The notes under the pieces: generated by a model | Database searches by the model: none | The model's input: only the letters and a program-made list of their open reading frames with translations | Told to the model about the DNA's origin: nothing | Made by a program: the position numbers and the translations under genes | Shown: one piece after another, positions 1-8,136 of the stretch | How positions within the stretch are numbered: the stretch's first letter is position 1 | Layout: every line of letters starts with the position of its first letter | Source of the DNA: Pseudomonas sp. GCEP-101 | GTDB taxonomy: Bacteria > Pseudomonadota > Gammaproteobacteria > Pseudomonadales > Pseudomonadaceae | Reading direction: 5' to 3' | Assembly: GCF_025133575.1 (NCBI RefSeq) | Contig: NZ_CP104011.1 | Location: forward strand, 2,887,483 to 2,951,482 | Length of the DNA: 64,000 bases

Positions 1-36
1 GCGAACGTCCCACGAACGCGTTAATCGGCTACCTCT

Positions 37-60
37 GTTCGCGAGCAAGCTCGCTCCTAC
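37..60. repeat. Single REP element
   Basis: One REP unit of the form GTTCGCGAGCAAGCTCGC followed by TCCTAC. The inner part GCGAGC-AA-GCTCGC is a perfect short palindrome. The same unit recurs at about 24211-24234, 42573-42596 and 61379-61402. The region from here to the tatD stop holds only repeats and no gene. Confidence 0.85.
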
Positions 61-132
61 GAAAAGCTCTCCCAGCCGAGCATGATCTTGTAGGAGCAAT
101 TGCCTTTCCCTGAGAGTTTGTGCCGGAGACTT

Positions 133-166
133 CCCTCTCCCTTCAGGGAGAGGGTTAGGGAGAGGG
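133..166. repeat. CCCTCTCCC/GGGAGAGGG hairpin repeat
   Basis: A non-REP intergenic repeat: CCCTCTCCC, a short loop, then GGGAGAGGG followed by TTAGGGAGAGGG. The same vocabulary appears at 31229-31250 and 31350-31371 downstream of opuCA, so it is a second dispersed repeat family in this window. Confidence 0.6.
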
Positions 167-188
167 CTGCCCCTGCGCAGAATTTCAC

Positions 189-255
189 GTAGGAGCGGAT
201 TCCTCCGCGATCAGGTGCCAGCCGGACGCCAATCGCGGACGGAGTCCGCTCCTAC
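189..255. repeat. REP doublet (REPIN-like)
   Basis: Two REP units in inverted orientation: GTAGGAGCGGATTCCTCCGC at the left, and a unit ending GGAGTCCGCTCCTAC at the right. It lies just downstream of the tatD stop codon, which is read on the minus strand, and could act as a 3' end structure for that gene. Confidence 0.85.
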
Positions 256-268
256 GAAAAGGCACGGC

Positions 269-1048
269 TCAGCGCCAGCCGAACAACTCCATCGCATTGC
301 GCGTGCTGGCGCTGGCCAGCTCCTGCGGGCTGATGCCCTTGAGCTCCGCCAGCGCCGTGCAGATTTCCGGCAGGTGCTCGGGGCTGTTGCGTACGCCGGG
401 GTACATAGACGGCGCCATGTCCGGCGAGTCAGTTTCCAGCACGATGGCTTCCAGCGGAATCTCCGGCACCACCTTGCGCAGGCGGTTGGCCTGCGGCCAG
501 GTCGGCGCGCCGCCCAGGCCCAGGCGGAAGCCCAGCTTGAGGTATTCGCGGGCCTCCTCGCGGCTGCCGGCGAAGGCGTGGACGATGCCCTGGCGCGTGG
601 GCTTGTAGCGCTTGAGCGTGGCGATCATCGCGGCATGGGCGCGGCGCACGTGCAGCAGCACCGGCAGCTCGAAATCGATGGCGATGCGCAGCTGTTCCTC
701 GAAGATGGCCTGCTGGCCGTCGCGGTCGAGGTCTTCCAGGTAATAGTCCAGGCCGATCTCGCCCACCGCGCAGAGTTTCGGGTGGCCGGCCAGGCGCTCC
801 AGCCACGCGCGCAGCGCCTGCAGATGTTCCGGCCTGTGCCGCGCCAGGTAGATCGGGTGCAGGCCCAGGGCGGCGTAGAGGTCCGGCTCCTGCTCGACCA
901 GCGCCCAGACGTCCTCCCAGTTCTCGCGGAACACCCCCAGCAGCACCTGGCGCTCCACCCCCCGCGCGCGGCTGCGTTGCAGCACGGCGGCGCGGTCCTG
1001 GGCGAAGTCCGCGCAGTCGAGGTGGTTGTGGGTGTCGATCAGGCGCAT
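269..1048 (-). CDS. TatD family metal-dependent hydrolase/DNase
   Basis: A 259-residue TatD-family hydrolase, expected to be a cytoplasmic divalent-metal-dependent 3'-5' exonuclease or related phosphoesterase. The amino end has the metal-binding DTHNHLD motif (residues 4-10). GEIGLDYY in the middle carries the conserved Glu, and LETDSPDMAPS near the end carries the conserved Asp. The frame is open further upstream to 1141, but the start at 1048 puts MRLIDTHNHLD at the amino end as in the family and leaves only four bases after the fruR stop. Cotranscription with fruR is therefore likely. The specific substrate is unknown. TatD proteins are not part of the Tat export machinery despite the name. 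Confidence 0.9.
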   Translation of the reverse strand: MRLIDTHNHLDCADFAQDRAAVLQRSRARGVERQVLLGVFRENWEDVWALVEQEPDLYAALGLHPIYLARHRPEHLQALRAWLERLAGHPKLCAVGEIGLDYYLEDLDRDGQQAIFEEQLRIAIDFELPVLLHVRRAHAAMIATLKRYKPTRQGIVHAFAGSREEAREYLKLGFRLGLGGAPTWPQANRLRKVVPEIPLEAIVLETDSPDMAPSMYPGVRNSPEHLPEICTALAELKGISPQELASASTRNAMELFGWR

Positions 1049-1052
1049 CGGC

Positions 1053-2045
1053 TCACTCCGTGCGCAGCGTGAGGTTGCGCGGGATCGGGTGCACGCCCGG
1101 GGTGTAGTCGTTGCGCTCGATGGCGGCCAGCGCCAGGTCAAGCGCGCGCTCGGCGATCAGCGCGTGCTGCTGGGAAATCGCATTGACCTTCAGCGGCACG
1201 AAGTCCAGCAACTGGGTATCGCCGAAGGTGGCGATGCGCAGGTCCGCCGGCCAACCGCTGGGCAGCGCCTGGAGCACGTCGAATACCCCTTCGAGCAGCA
1301 CGTAGGAGGTGGTGATCAGCGCGTCGGGCAGTTGGCCCTGGCCGGCCAGCAGCTCCTCCATCAGGCGACGGCCGCAGGGGCGGCTGAAGGTCTCGCCGTG
1401 CTCGATCAGCACCTGGCCCTTGAACTCGCGCAGGGCGCTGCGGAAGCCCGCGGCGCGCTCCTGGGAGATGATCAGCTCCGGCCGCGCGCCGAGCAGGGCA
1501 ATGCTGCGCGGCGCCGGCTTGAGCAGGCTGGCGGTGAGCCGCTGGCTGGCGTCGCGGTCGTCGCTGACCACTGAGCAGAAGCGTTGCGGATCGAGCTGGC
1601 GGTCCACGGCGATGATCGGCACGCCGTCGGCCTGCAGGCGCGCATGGCTGTCGTCGCCGGCGGGCAGGCAGCTGGCGACGATCAGCGCGTCACAGCGTCG
1701 CCCGCGGAACAGGTTGAGTACCTGGCGCTCGGTGTCCGGCTCGTCGTCGGAGCAGGCGATCAGCAACTGGTAGCCGCGCGCCCGGGCGCCCTGTTCGAGC
1801 AGCTTGGCCAGCTTGGCGTAGCTGGGGTTCTCCAGGTCCGGCAGGACGAAGCCCAGGGTGCGGGTCTGCCCGCGGCGCAGGCTGGCGGCCTGCTGGTCGG
1901 GGTGGTAGCCGTGCTCCTCGATCACCGCGCGCACGCGCTCCACCGTGGCGGCGCTGATGCGGCGCTGGACGGCCTTGCCATTGATCACGTAGCTGGCGGT
2001 GGTGACCGAAACACCGGCCAGGCGGGCGATATCACTGAGTTTCAA
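1053..2045 (-). CDS. fruR: Catabolite repressor/activator FruR (Cra), LacI family
   Basis: A 330-residue LacI-family regulator. The amino-terminal helix-turn-helix KLSDIARLAGVSVTTASYVI is the Cra/FruR type, followed by a periplasmic-binding-protein-like effector domain. In pseudomonads Cra represses the fructose PTS operon and responds to fructose 1-phosphate. It is transcribed away from fruBKA. I chose the TTG start at 2045 because it yields the family amino end M-KLSDIARL. A GTG at 2084 would add 13 residues, but a possible -10 (GATAAT, minus strand 2092-2087) lies only a few bases upstream of it, so that GTG may fall outside the transcript. The start is the least certain part of this call. 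Confidence 0.93.
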   Translation of the reverse strand: MKLSDIARLAGVSVTTASYVINGKAVQRRISAATVERVRAVIEEHGYHPDQQAASLRRGQTRTLGFVLPDLENPSYAKLAKLLEQGARARGYQLLIACSDDEPDTERQVLNLFRGRRCDALIVASCLPAGDDSHARLQADGVPIIAVDRQLDPQRFCSVVSDDRDASQRLTASLLKPAPRSIALLGARPELIISQERAAGFRSALREFKGQVLIEHGETFSRPCGRRLMEELLAGQGQLPDALITTSYVLLEGVFDVLQALPSGWPADLRIATFGDTQLLDFVPLKVNAISQQHALIAERALDLALAAIERNDYTPGVHPIPRNLTLRTE

Positions 2046-2114
2046 CGCGGGATGCTGCCGACAATTGGGGGCTTCAAGGATCACGCATTATCGAGTAACG
2101 TGCCAGTCTCAATA

Positions 2115-2130
2115 GGTGAAACGATTCAGC
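2115..2130. promoter_or_regulatory. Cra/FruR operator between fruR and fruB
   Basis: GGTGAAACGATTCAGC, whose reverse complement is GCTGAATCGTTTCACC, is a near-perfect match to the known Cra consensus (TGAAwCGnTtCA core). It sits in the divergent fruR-fruB intergenic region, so one site could control both directions: repression of fruBKA and autoregulation of fruR. Confidence 0.85.
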
Positions 2131-2248
2131 ATTGCATGCGCAGTCTTGCCTGAACCCTGTACCTGCGCCGCAACTTCTAAGCTGATCACCGTACAAGCGG
2201 ATAACCGCCCCAGCGCCGGCGCGCGCGAACGCCGGTGAGGAGAACGCG

Positions 2249-5143
2249 ATGCTCGAATTCAACGCGCAGCAGGTCCGCATGGGCCAGCGCGCTGCCGACA
2301 AGCAGGCCGCCCTGGCCATGCTCGGCGCCGCCCTCGAAGACGACGGCCTGGTCGCACCGGGCTACCTCGCCGGCATCCAGGCCCGCGAGGCGCAGGGCTC
2401 CACCTACCTCGGGCAGGGCATCGCCATCCCCCATGGCACGCCGGACACGCGCCACCTGGTGCAGCGCACCGGCGTGCGCCTGATGCACTTCCCCGACGGC
2501 GTGCACTGGGGCGACGGGCAGACCGTGCATCTGGCCATCGCCATTGCCGCCAAGTCCGACGAACACCTGCGCCTGTTGCAACTGCTCACCCGCGCGTTGG
2601 GTGACGGCGAGGTGGGCGCGGCGCTGCGTACGGCGCAAAAGCCCGAGGACCTGCTGCAATTGCTGCAGGGCGGCGCGCCGCAGCCCTTGCTGTTCGATGA
2701 GCGCCTGGTGGGGCTGGGCGTCGCTGCCGAAGATTTCGACGAGCTGGCGCTGGCGGGCGCGCGCCGGCTGAAGAAGGCCGGCTGCGTCGTCCCCGGCTTC
2801 GCCGCCGCGCTGCATGACCAGGAAGCCCTGCCGCTGGGCGCCGGCCTCTGGTGGCAGGACAGCACGCAGTGCGTCACCCGCCCCGGCCTGGTGTTCGTCA
2901 CCCCAGCCCGCGAGCTGAGCCATGCCGGCCAGCCGGTGCGCGGCCTGTTCTGCCTGGCTCGCCAGGGCGATGCGCAGGCCGAGCTGGTGGCGCGCCTGGG
3001 CGACCTGCTGGTGGATGGCCGCGCCGGCGAGCTGGCGAGCGCCACCTCCGTGCGTGCGGTGCTGGAGGCCCTGGGCGGCGAACTGCCGGTGGACTGGCCG
3101 AGCATCCGCGTGCCGCTGGCCAACCCCCATGGCCTGCATGCGCGCCCGGCCCAGGTGCTGATGGTGCTGGCGCGGGACTTCAGCGGGGAGATTCGCGTGC
3201 GCATCGCCGAGGGCGACAGCGCGCCGGTGTCGATCCGCAGCCTCAGCAAGCTGCTCAGCCTCGGCGCGCGGCGCGGGCAGACCCTCGAGTTCTTCGCCGA
3301 ACCGGAGATCGCCGAGGCCGCGCTGGCCGCCGTGCGGGCAGCGGTGGAGCAAGGACTGGGCGAGGAGGTCGAGCCGCTGCCGGACGCCGTCGAGCTGGTC
3401 GTCGAAAGCGTCCAGCCGGACGAGCAGGAACTGCAGGCCGTGCGGGCACCCGACGCAGGCGCGCAGCTCCAGGCCATCCCGGCGTCGCCGGGCATCGCCC
3501 ATGGTCCGGCCTATGTGCAGGTGGCCCGCGCCTTCGAGTTCGCCGCCCGCGGCGAATCGCCCGAAGCCGAGCGCCCGCGCCTGGACGAGGCGCGCACCGC
3601 CATCAGCCGGGAAATCGACGCGCTGGTGGCGCGCAGCCAGGTCAAGGCGATCCGCGACATCTTCGTCACGCACCAGGCGCTGCTGGATGACCCGGAGTTG
3701 CTCGACGAGGTGCAGGCGCGCCTGGTCGAAGGCGCCAGCGCGGAAGCCGCCTGGAGCCAGGTGATCGAGCGCGTGGCTGGCCAGCAGGAGGCCCTGCGCG
3801 ACGCGCTGCTGGCCGAGCGCGCGGCGGACCTGCGCGACGTCGGCCGGCGCGTGCTGGCGCGGCTGTGTGGCGTCGAGAGCGCCGTGGAGCCGGCGGAGCC
3901 CTACATCCTGGTGATGGATGAAGTCGGCCCGTCGGATGTGGCGCGGCTGGACCCGGCGCGCGTGGCCGGCATCGTCACCGCACGCGGCGGCGCCACCTCC
4001 CACAGCGCGATCATCGCCCGCGCGCTGGGCATTCCCGCGTTGGTGGGCGCTGGGGAGAGCGTGCTGGCGCTGGCCTCCGGCACTGCCCTGCTGATCGATG
4101 GCGAGAAGGGCGAGCTGACCGTCGCGCCGGATGCGCAAACGCTGCAGGACGCCCAGCGTCAGCGCGACCTGCGCCAGCGCCGCGCCGAGCAGGCCGAGGC
4201 GCGCCGCCATGAACCCGCGGTAACCCGCGACGGCCATGCCGTGGAAGTCTGCGCCAACCTGGGCGACACCGCCGGAGCGGCGAAAGCCGTGGAGCTGGGG
4301 GCGGAAGGCGTCGGCCTGCTGCGGACCGAGTTCGTCTTCATGGACAACCCTCAGGCGCCCGACCAGGCGACCCAGGAGATCGAGTACCGCCGCGTGCTCG
4401 ATGCACTGCAAGGCCGCCCGCTGGTGGCGCGCACCCTCGATGTGGGCGGCGACAAACCGCTGCCGTACTGGCCGATCCCCGAGGAAACCAACCCCTACCT
4501 GGGCATCCGCGGCGTGCGTCTCACGCTGCAGCGGCCGCAGATCTTCCGCACCCAGCTGCGCGCCTTGCTCACCGCTGCCGCCGGCCGCCCGCTGCGCATC
4601 ATGTTCCCCATGGTCGGGCAGGTGGAGGAGTGGCGCCAGGCCCGCGACCTCACCCTGGAACTCTGCGCCGAACTGGGCGGCGAGCATGACCTGCAACTGG
4701 GCATCATGGTCGAGGTGCCGTCGGCCGCGCTGCTCGCGCCGGTGCTGGCGCGCGAGGTGGACTTCTTCAGCGTCGGCACCAACGACCTGACCCAGTACGC
4801 GCTGGCCATCGACCGTGGCCACCCGAGCCTGTCCGCCCAGGCCGACGGCCTGCACCCGGCGGTGTTGCAACTGATCGACATGACCGTGCGCGCCGCCCAT
4901 GCCCATGGCAAGTGGGTGGGCGTGTGCGGCGAACTGGCGGCCGACCCGCTGGCCGTGCCGCTGCTGGTGGGGTTGGGTGTGGATGAATTGAGCGTCTCGG
5001 CGCGCAGCATTCCCCTGGTCAAGGCGCGGGTGCGCGAACTCGACCTGCCGACGGCCCGCGCGCTGGCGCAGGCCGCCCTGACCCTGTGCTCGGCGGCGGA
5101 CGTGCGCCAGAGCGTCGCCCTCGCGCTGCCGGAGGTGCACTGA
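2249..5143 (+). CDS. fruB: Fructose PTS multiphosphoryl transfer protein (IIA-HPr-EI)
   Basis: A 964-residue fusion that passes phosphate from phosphoenolpyruvate to the fructose permease. Domains in order: EIIA-Fru (about 1-145, phospho-His62 in IAIPHGTP), a linker, HPr (about 285-370, phospho-His297 in NPHGLHARP), and Enzyme I (about 408-960, phospho-His585 in GGATSHSAII, PEP-binding FSVGTNDLTQY, and the conserved Cys in VGVCGELAADP). This is the usual pseudomonad FruB/FruI layout, in which the fructose PTS carries its own EI and HPr. The start at 2249 follows GAGGAGAACGCG, a good ribosome-binding site. It is the first gene of fruBKA and is probably Cra-repressed. Its TGA overlaps the fruK ATG by one base. 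Confidence 0.97.
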   Translation: MLEFNAQQVRMGQRAADKQAALAMLGAALEDDGLVAPGYLAGIQAREAQGSTYLGQGIAIPHGTPDTRHLVQRTGVRLMHFPDGVHWGDGQTVHLAIAIAAKSDEHLRLLQLLTRALGDGEVGAALRTAQKPEDLLQLLQGGAPQPLLFDERLVGLGVAAEDFDELALAGARRLKKAGCVVPGFAAALHDQEALPLGAGLWWQDSTQCVTRPGLVFVTPARELSHAGQPVRGLFCLARQGDAQAELVARLGDLLVDGRAGELASATSVRAVLEALGGELPVDWPSIRVPLANPHGLHARPAQVLMVLARDFSGEIRVRIAEGDSAPVSIRSLSKLLSLGARRGQTLEFFAEPEIAEAALAAVRAAVEQGLGEEVEPLPDAVELVVESVQPDEQELQAVRAPDAGAQLQAIPASPGIAHGPAYVQVARAFEFAARGESPEAERPRLDEARTAISREIDALVARSQVKAIRDIFVTHQALLDDPELLDEVQARLVEGASAEAAWSQVIERVAGQQEALRDALLAERAADLRDVGRRVLARLCGVESAVEPAEPYILVMDEVGPSDVARLDPARVAGIVTARGGATSHSAIIARALGIPALVGAGESVLALASGTALLIDGEKGELTVAPDAQTLQDAQRQRDLRQRRAEQAEARRHEPAVTRDGHAVEVCANLGDTAGAAKAVELGAEGVGLLRTEFVFMDNPQAPDQATQEIEYRRVLDALQGRPLVARTLDVGGDKPLPYWPIPEETNPYLGIRGVRLTLQRPQIFRTQLRALLTAAAGRPLRIMFPMVGQVEEWRQARDLTLELCAELGGEHDLQLGIMVEVPSAALLAPVLAREVDFFSVGTNDLTQYALAIDRGHPSLSAQADGLHPAVLQLIDMTVRAAHAHGKWVGVCGELAADPLAVPLLVGLGVDELSVSARSIPLVKARVRELDLPTARALAQAALTLCSAADVRQSVALALPEVH

Positions 5144-6078
5144 TGGCCCGCATCCTGACCCTGACCCTGAACCCCGCGCTGGACCTCACCGTGCGCCTGC
5201 CGCAGCTGGTGCTGGGCGAGGTGAACCGCAGCGAGTCGGTGCTCAGCCAGGCGGCCGGCAAGGGGCTGAATGTCGCCCAGGTGCTGGCGGACCTCGGCCA
5301 CTCGCTCACCGTCGCCGGCTTTCTCGGGGCGGACAACGCGCAACCCTTCGACGCGCTGTTCCGCCATCGCGGCTTCGCCGATGCCTTCGTCCGCGTGCCC
5401 GGGGAAACCCGCAGCAACCTCAAGCTCGCCGAGGGCAGCGGGCGCATCACCGATATCAACGGACCCGGCCCCGAGGTGGGCGAGGCGCAGCAGGACGCGC
5501 TGCTGGATCGCCTCGACCGGATCGCCACCGATGTCGAGATCGCCGTGGTGGCCGGCAGCCTGCCGCGTGGCGTCGACCCGCAATGGCTGCGCGAACTCCT
5601 GCTGCGCCTGCAGGGCCATGGCCTGAAGGTGGCCTTCGACTGTAGCGGCGCGGCGTTGCGCGCAGGCATCGAGGCCGCGCCCTGGCTGATCAAGCCCAAC
5701 GACCAGGAACTGGGCGAAGCCTGTGGACAACTGGCCGGCAGCGCCGGGGAACTGACCGCGCAGGTCCGATCGCTGCGGGACCGTGGCATCGAGCAGGTGG
5801 TGCTGTCCCAGGGCGCCGAGGGGGTGCGCTGGTTCGGCCCGCAGGGTGTCTGGCAGGCGGTGCCGCCGACGGTGGAAGTGGCCAGCACGGTGGGCGCCGG
5901 CGACTCGCTGCTGGCCGGCATGGTCCACGGCCTGCTGGCCGGTTGGCCGCCCGAGCGTGTGCTGCGCCAGGCCACGGCCGTGGCGGCGTTGGCGGTGACT
6001 CAATTCCAGTTCGGCATCGGCGACGCGCAGCGGCTGCAGCGCATCGAGGACGCGGTGCAGGTTCGGGCCCTGGCCTGA
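5143..6078 (+). CDS. fruK: 1-phosphofructokinase
   Basis: A 311-residue PfkB-family sugar kinase that phosphorylates fructose 1-phosphate to fructose 1,6-bisphosphate. The amino end ILTLTLNPALDLTV is typical of 1-phosphofructokinases. The carboxy half has the PfkB signature with the catalytic Asp in VGAGDSLLAGMVHG. The frame is open upstream to 5086, but the ATG at 5143 overlaps the fruB stop as TGATG and gives the standard amino end, so coupled translation is likely. The substrate is the product of the FruA permease encoded next. FruK also controls the level of the Cra effector. Confidence 0.96.
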   Translation: MARILTLTLNPALDLTVRLPQLVLGEVNRSESVLSQAAGKGLNVAQVLADLGHSLTVAGFLGADNAQPFDALFRHRGFADAFVRVPGETRSNLKLAEGSGRITDINGPGPEVGEAQQDALLDRLDRIATDVEIAVVAGSLPRGVDPQWLRELLLRLQGHGLKVAFDCSGAALRAGIEAAPWLIKPNDQELGEACGQLAGSAGELTAQVRSLRDRGIEQVVLSQGAEGVRWFGPQGVWQAVPPTVEVASTVGAGDSLLAGMVHGLLAGWPPERVLRQATAVAALAVTQFQFGIGDAQRLQRIEDAVQVRALA

Positions 6079-6104
6079 GCGACAGAACACTACGAGGTAT
6101 GACG

Positions 6105-7832
6105 ATGAACCTTGCCTTGATCACGGCCTGCCCCAACGGCCAGATTTCCAGCGTGCTCAGCGCCCGCCTGCTGCGTGCGGCGGCCGAGCGCCTGGGCTGG
6201 TCGGTGTGTGTCGAACAGATCGACCCGCAACATCCGGAACGCCGCCTGAGCGACGGCCAGATCGCCGCCGCCGACTGGGTACTGGTGGTGAGCACGCAGC
6301 CGCTGGAGCTGTCGCGCTTCGCCGGCAAGCGCCTGGTGCAGGCGCGCCCGGCCGAGGCGCTGGCCGAGCCGGCGGTGTTCCTCCAGCGTGCCGCGCAGGA
6401 GGCGACGCTCTGGCAGCCCGGCGAGCCATCGGAGGCGCCGCGCGCGGCGAAGATCGTCGCGGTGACGGCCTGCCCGACCGGCGTGGCGCATACCTTCATG
6501 GCCGCCGAAGCACTGCAGCAGGCGGCGCAGCAGATGGGCATCGCGTTGCGGGTGGAAACCCAGGGCTCGGTAGGCGCGCGCCAGCCGTTGAGCGCGGCAG
6601 AAATCGCCGCGGCGGACGTGGTGCTGCTGGCGGCGGACATCGAGGTGAATCCCGAGCGCTTCGCTGGCAAGCGCATCTTCCGCTGCGGCACGGGCGTTGC
6701 GCTGAAGCAGCCGCAGGCGACCCTCGAGCGGGCGTTGAAGGAAGCGACGACCGAGTCCGCCTCTTCTGCTGGCGGCGGCGCGGCGCCGACAAAAAATGAA
6801 GCGCGCGGCGTCTACAAGCACCTGCTCACCGGCGTGTCGTTCATGTTGCCGATGGTGGTGGCGGGCGGCCTGCTGATCGCGCTGTCGTTCGTCTTCGGCA
6901 TCGAGGCCTTCAAGCAGCCGGGCACCCTGGCGGCGGCGCTGATGCAGATCGGCGGCGACGCGGCTTTCAAGCTAATGGTGCCGATGCTCGCGGGCTACAT
7001 CGCCTGGTCCATCGCCGACCGCCCGGGCCTGGCGCCGGGGATGATCGGCGGCCTGCTGGCCAGTACGCTGGGCGCGGGGTTCCTCGGCGGCATCGTGGCC
7101 GGCCTGCTCGCGGGCTACTCGGCGCGGGCGATTGCCCAGTGGCTGCCGCTGCCGGCCAGCGTTGCGGCGCTCAAGCCGATCCTGATCATTCCGCTGCTGG
7201 CCAGCCTGTTCACCGGGCTGGTGATGATCTACGTGGTGGGTTCGCCGGTGGCGGCGATGATGAGTTCGCTCACCGACTTCCTCGCTGGCATGGGCACCAC
7301 CAATGCCATCCTGCTCGGCCTGCTGTTGGGCGGGATGATGTGCGTGGACCTCGGCGGGCCGATCAACAAGGCGGCCTACGCCTTCTCCGTCGGCTTGCTC
7401 GCTTCGCAGAGCTATGCGCCGATGGCGGCGGTGATGGCCGGCGGCATGGTGCCGCCCATCGGCATGGGCATCGCCACGCTGCTGGCGCGACGCAAGTTCG
7501 CCCAGAGCGAGCGCGAGGCCGGCAAGGCCGCGCTGGTGCTGGGGCTGTGTTTCATCTCCGAGGGCGCGATCCCCTTTGCCGCCAAGGACCCGCTGCGGGT
7601 GATCCCGGCGAGCATCGCCGGTGGCGCACTGACTGGCGCGCTGTCGATGCTGTTCGGCTGCAAGCTGCTGGCGCCCCATGGCGGGCTGTTCGTGCTGCTG
7701 ATCCCCAACGCGATGAACCACGCGCTGCTGTACCTGCTGGCGATTGCCGCCGGCAGCGTGGTGACCGGGGTGCTGTATGCGCTGCTCAAGCGCGGCGAGG
7801 CGGCGCCGATGATGGCGATGGGGCAGGTGTAG
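6105..7832 (+). CDS. fruA: PTS fructose-specific EIIB'BC permease
   Basis: A 575-residue inner-membrane permease that imports fructose as fructose 1-phosphate. Two tandem IIB domains precede the membrane IIC domain. The first (about 1-100) has a Cys9 motif TACPNGQ. The second (about 115-210) has the canonical phospho-Cys123 motif TACPTGVAHTFMAAEAL. IIC (about 235-565) is hydrophobic, with conserved GGPINKAAYAF and ISEGAIPFAAKDP. I preferred the ATG at 6105 to the one at 6099 because GAGG at 6094-6097 is correctly spaced only for 6105. It is the last gene of the operon. REP-rich DNA follows. Confidence 0.96.
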   Translation: MNLALITACPNGQISSVLSARLLRAAAERLGWSVCVEQIDPQHPERRLSDGQIAAADWVLVVSTQPLELSRFAGKRLVQARPAEALAEPAVFLQRAAQEATLWQPGEPSEAPRAAKIVAVTACPTGVAHTFMAAEALQQAAQQMGIALRVETQGSVGARQPLSAAEIAAADVVLLAADIEVNPERFAGKRIFRCGTGVALKQPQATLERALKEATTESASSAGGGAAPTKNEARGVYKHLLTGVSFMLPMVVAGGLLIALSFVFGIEAFKQPGTLAAALMQIGGDAAFKLMVPMLAGYIAWSIADRPGLAPGMIGGLLASTLGAGFLGGIVAGLLAGYSARAIAQWLPLPASVAALKPILIIPLLASLFTGLVMIYVVGSPVAAMMSSLTDFLAGMGTTNAILLGLLLGGMMCVDLGGPINKAAYAFSVGLLASQSYAPMAAVMAGGMVPPIGMGIATLLARRKFAQSEREAGKAALVLGLCFISEGAIPFAAKDPLRVIPASIAGGALTGALSMLFGCKLLAPHGGLFVLLIPNAMNHALLYLLAIAAGSVVTGVLYALLKRGEAAPMMAMGQV

Positions 7833-8136
7833 AGCGGGATTTGCCGTGGCTGTGGACTCCGCGAGTGGCACCGGCGCGATGCGGACCTATCGCGGACGGA
7901 GTCCGCTCCTGCGCATCCTCAGCACCGAGGTGGCGGATAACCCGTTCCGGGTTATGCGCCCTACGGGGCCGTGGGTCGATGTTCGCGAGCATGGCTCGCT
8001 CCTACAGGAAGACAGCGGAGTTCGCCTGTAGGAGCGAGCCATGCTCGCGAACCGCCCAGCGCAGAGGCGGGCCATGCCCGCGAGCGCGCCCCATGCCTCT
8101 CCGAAACCGGCGCGCTCCTACAGCTCAAGGCTGCAA
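7833..8136. other. Gene-free, repeat-filled gap between fruA and ugd
   Basis: A convergent intergenic region of about 300 bases with no credible gene. It holds a REP half at about 7889-7910, a hairpin ATAACCCG-TTC-CGGGTTAT at 7937-7955, an inverted REP doublet at 7981-8052, and a further REP-like half near 8100-8125. I see no clear Rho-independent terminator, so the REP structures may protect or end the two convergent transcripts. Confidence 0.7.
7981..8052. repeat. REP doublet (REPIN-like)
   Basis: GTTCGCGAGCATGGCTCGCT with TCCTAC at the left is matched by the reverse complement at 8029-8052 (GTAGGAGCGAGCCATGCTCG with CGAAC). The 24-base arms are perfectly complementary, so the whole could fold as a long hairpin. 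Confidence 0.9.

Noticed and set aside
189..255. REP doublets considered as insertion-sequence ends
   Set aside because: There is no transposase between the arms and no longer terminal repeats. The sequence matches other REP doublets in the window.
2107..2112. TTGAGA on the minus strand as the fruR -35
   Set aside because: It is only 14 bases from the GATAAT candidate, too short for a normal sigma70 promoter.
2186..5140. A 984-codon open frame on the minus strand opposite fruB
   Set aside because: High-GC antisense shadow of fruB. The translation is low-complexity Arg/Ala/Gln/His-rich with no motifs, while fruB on the plus strand has every PTS active site.
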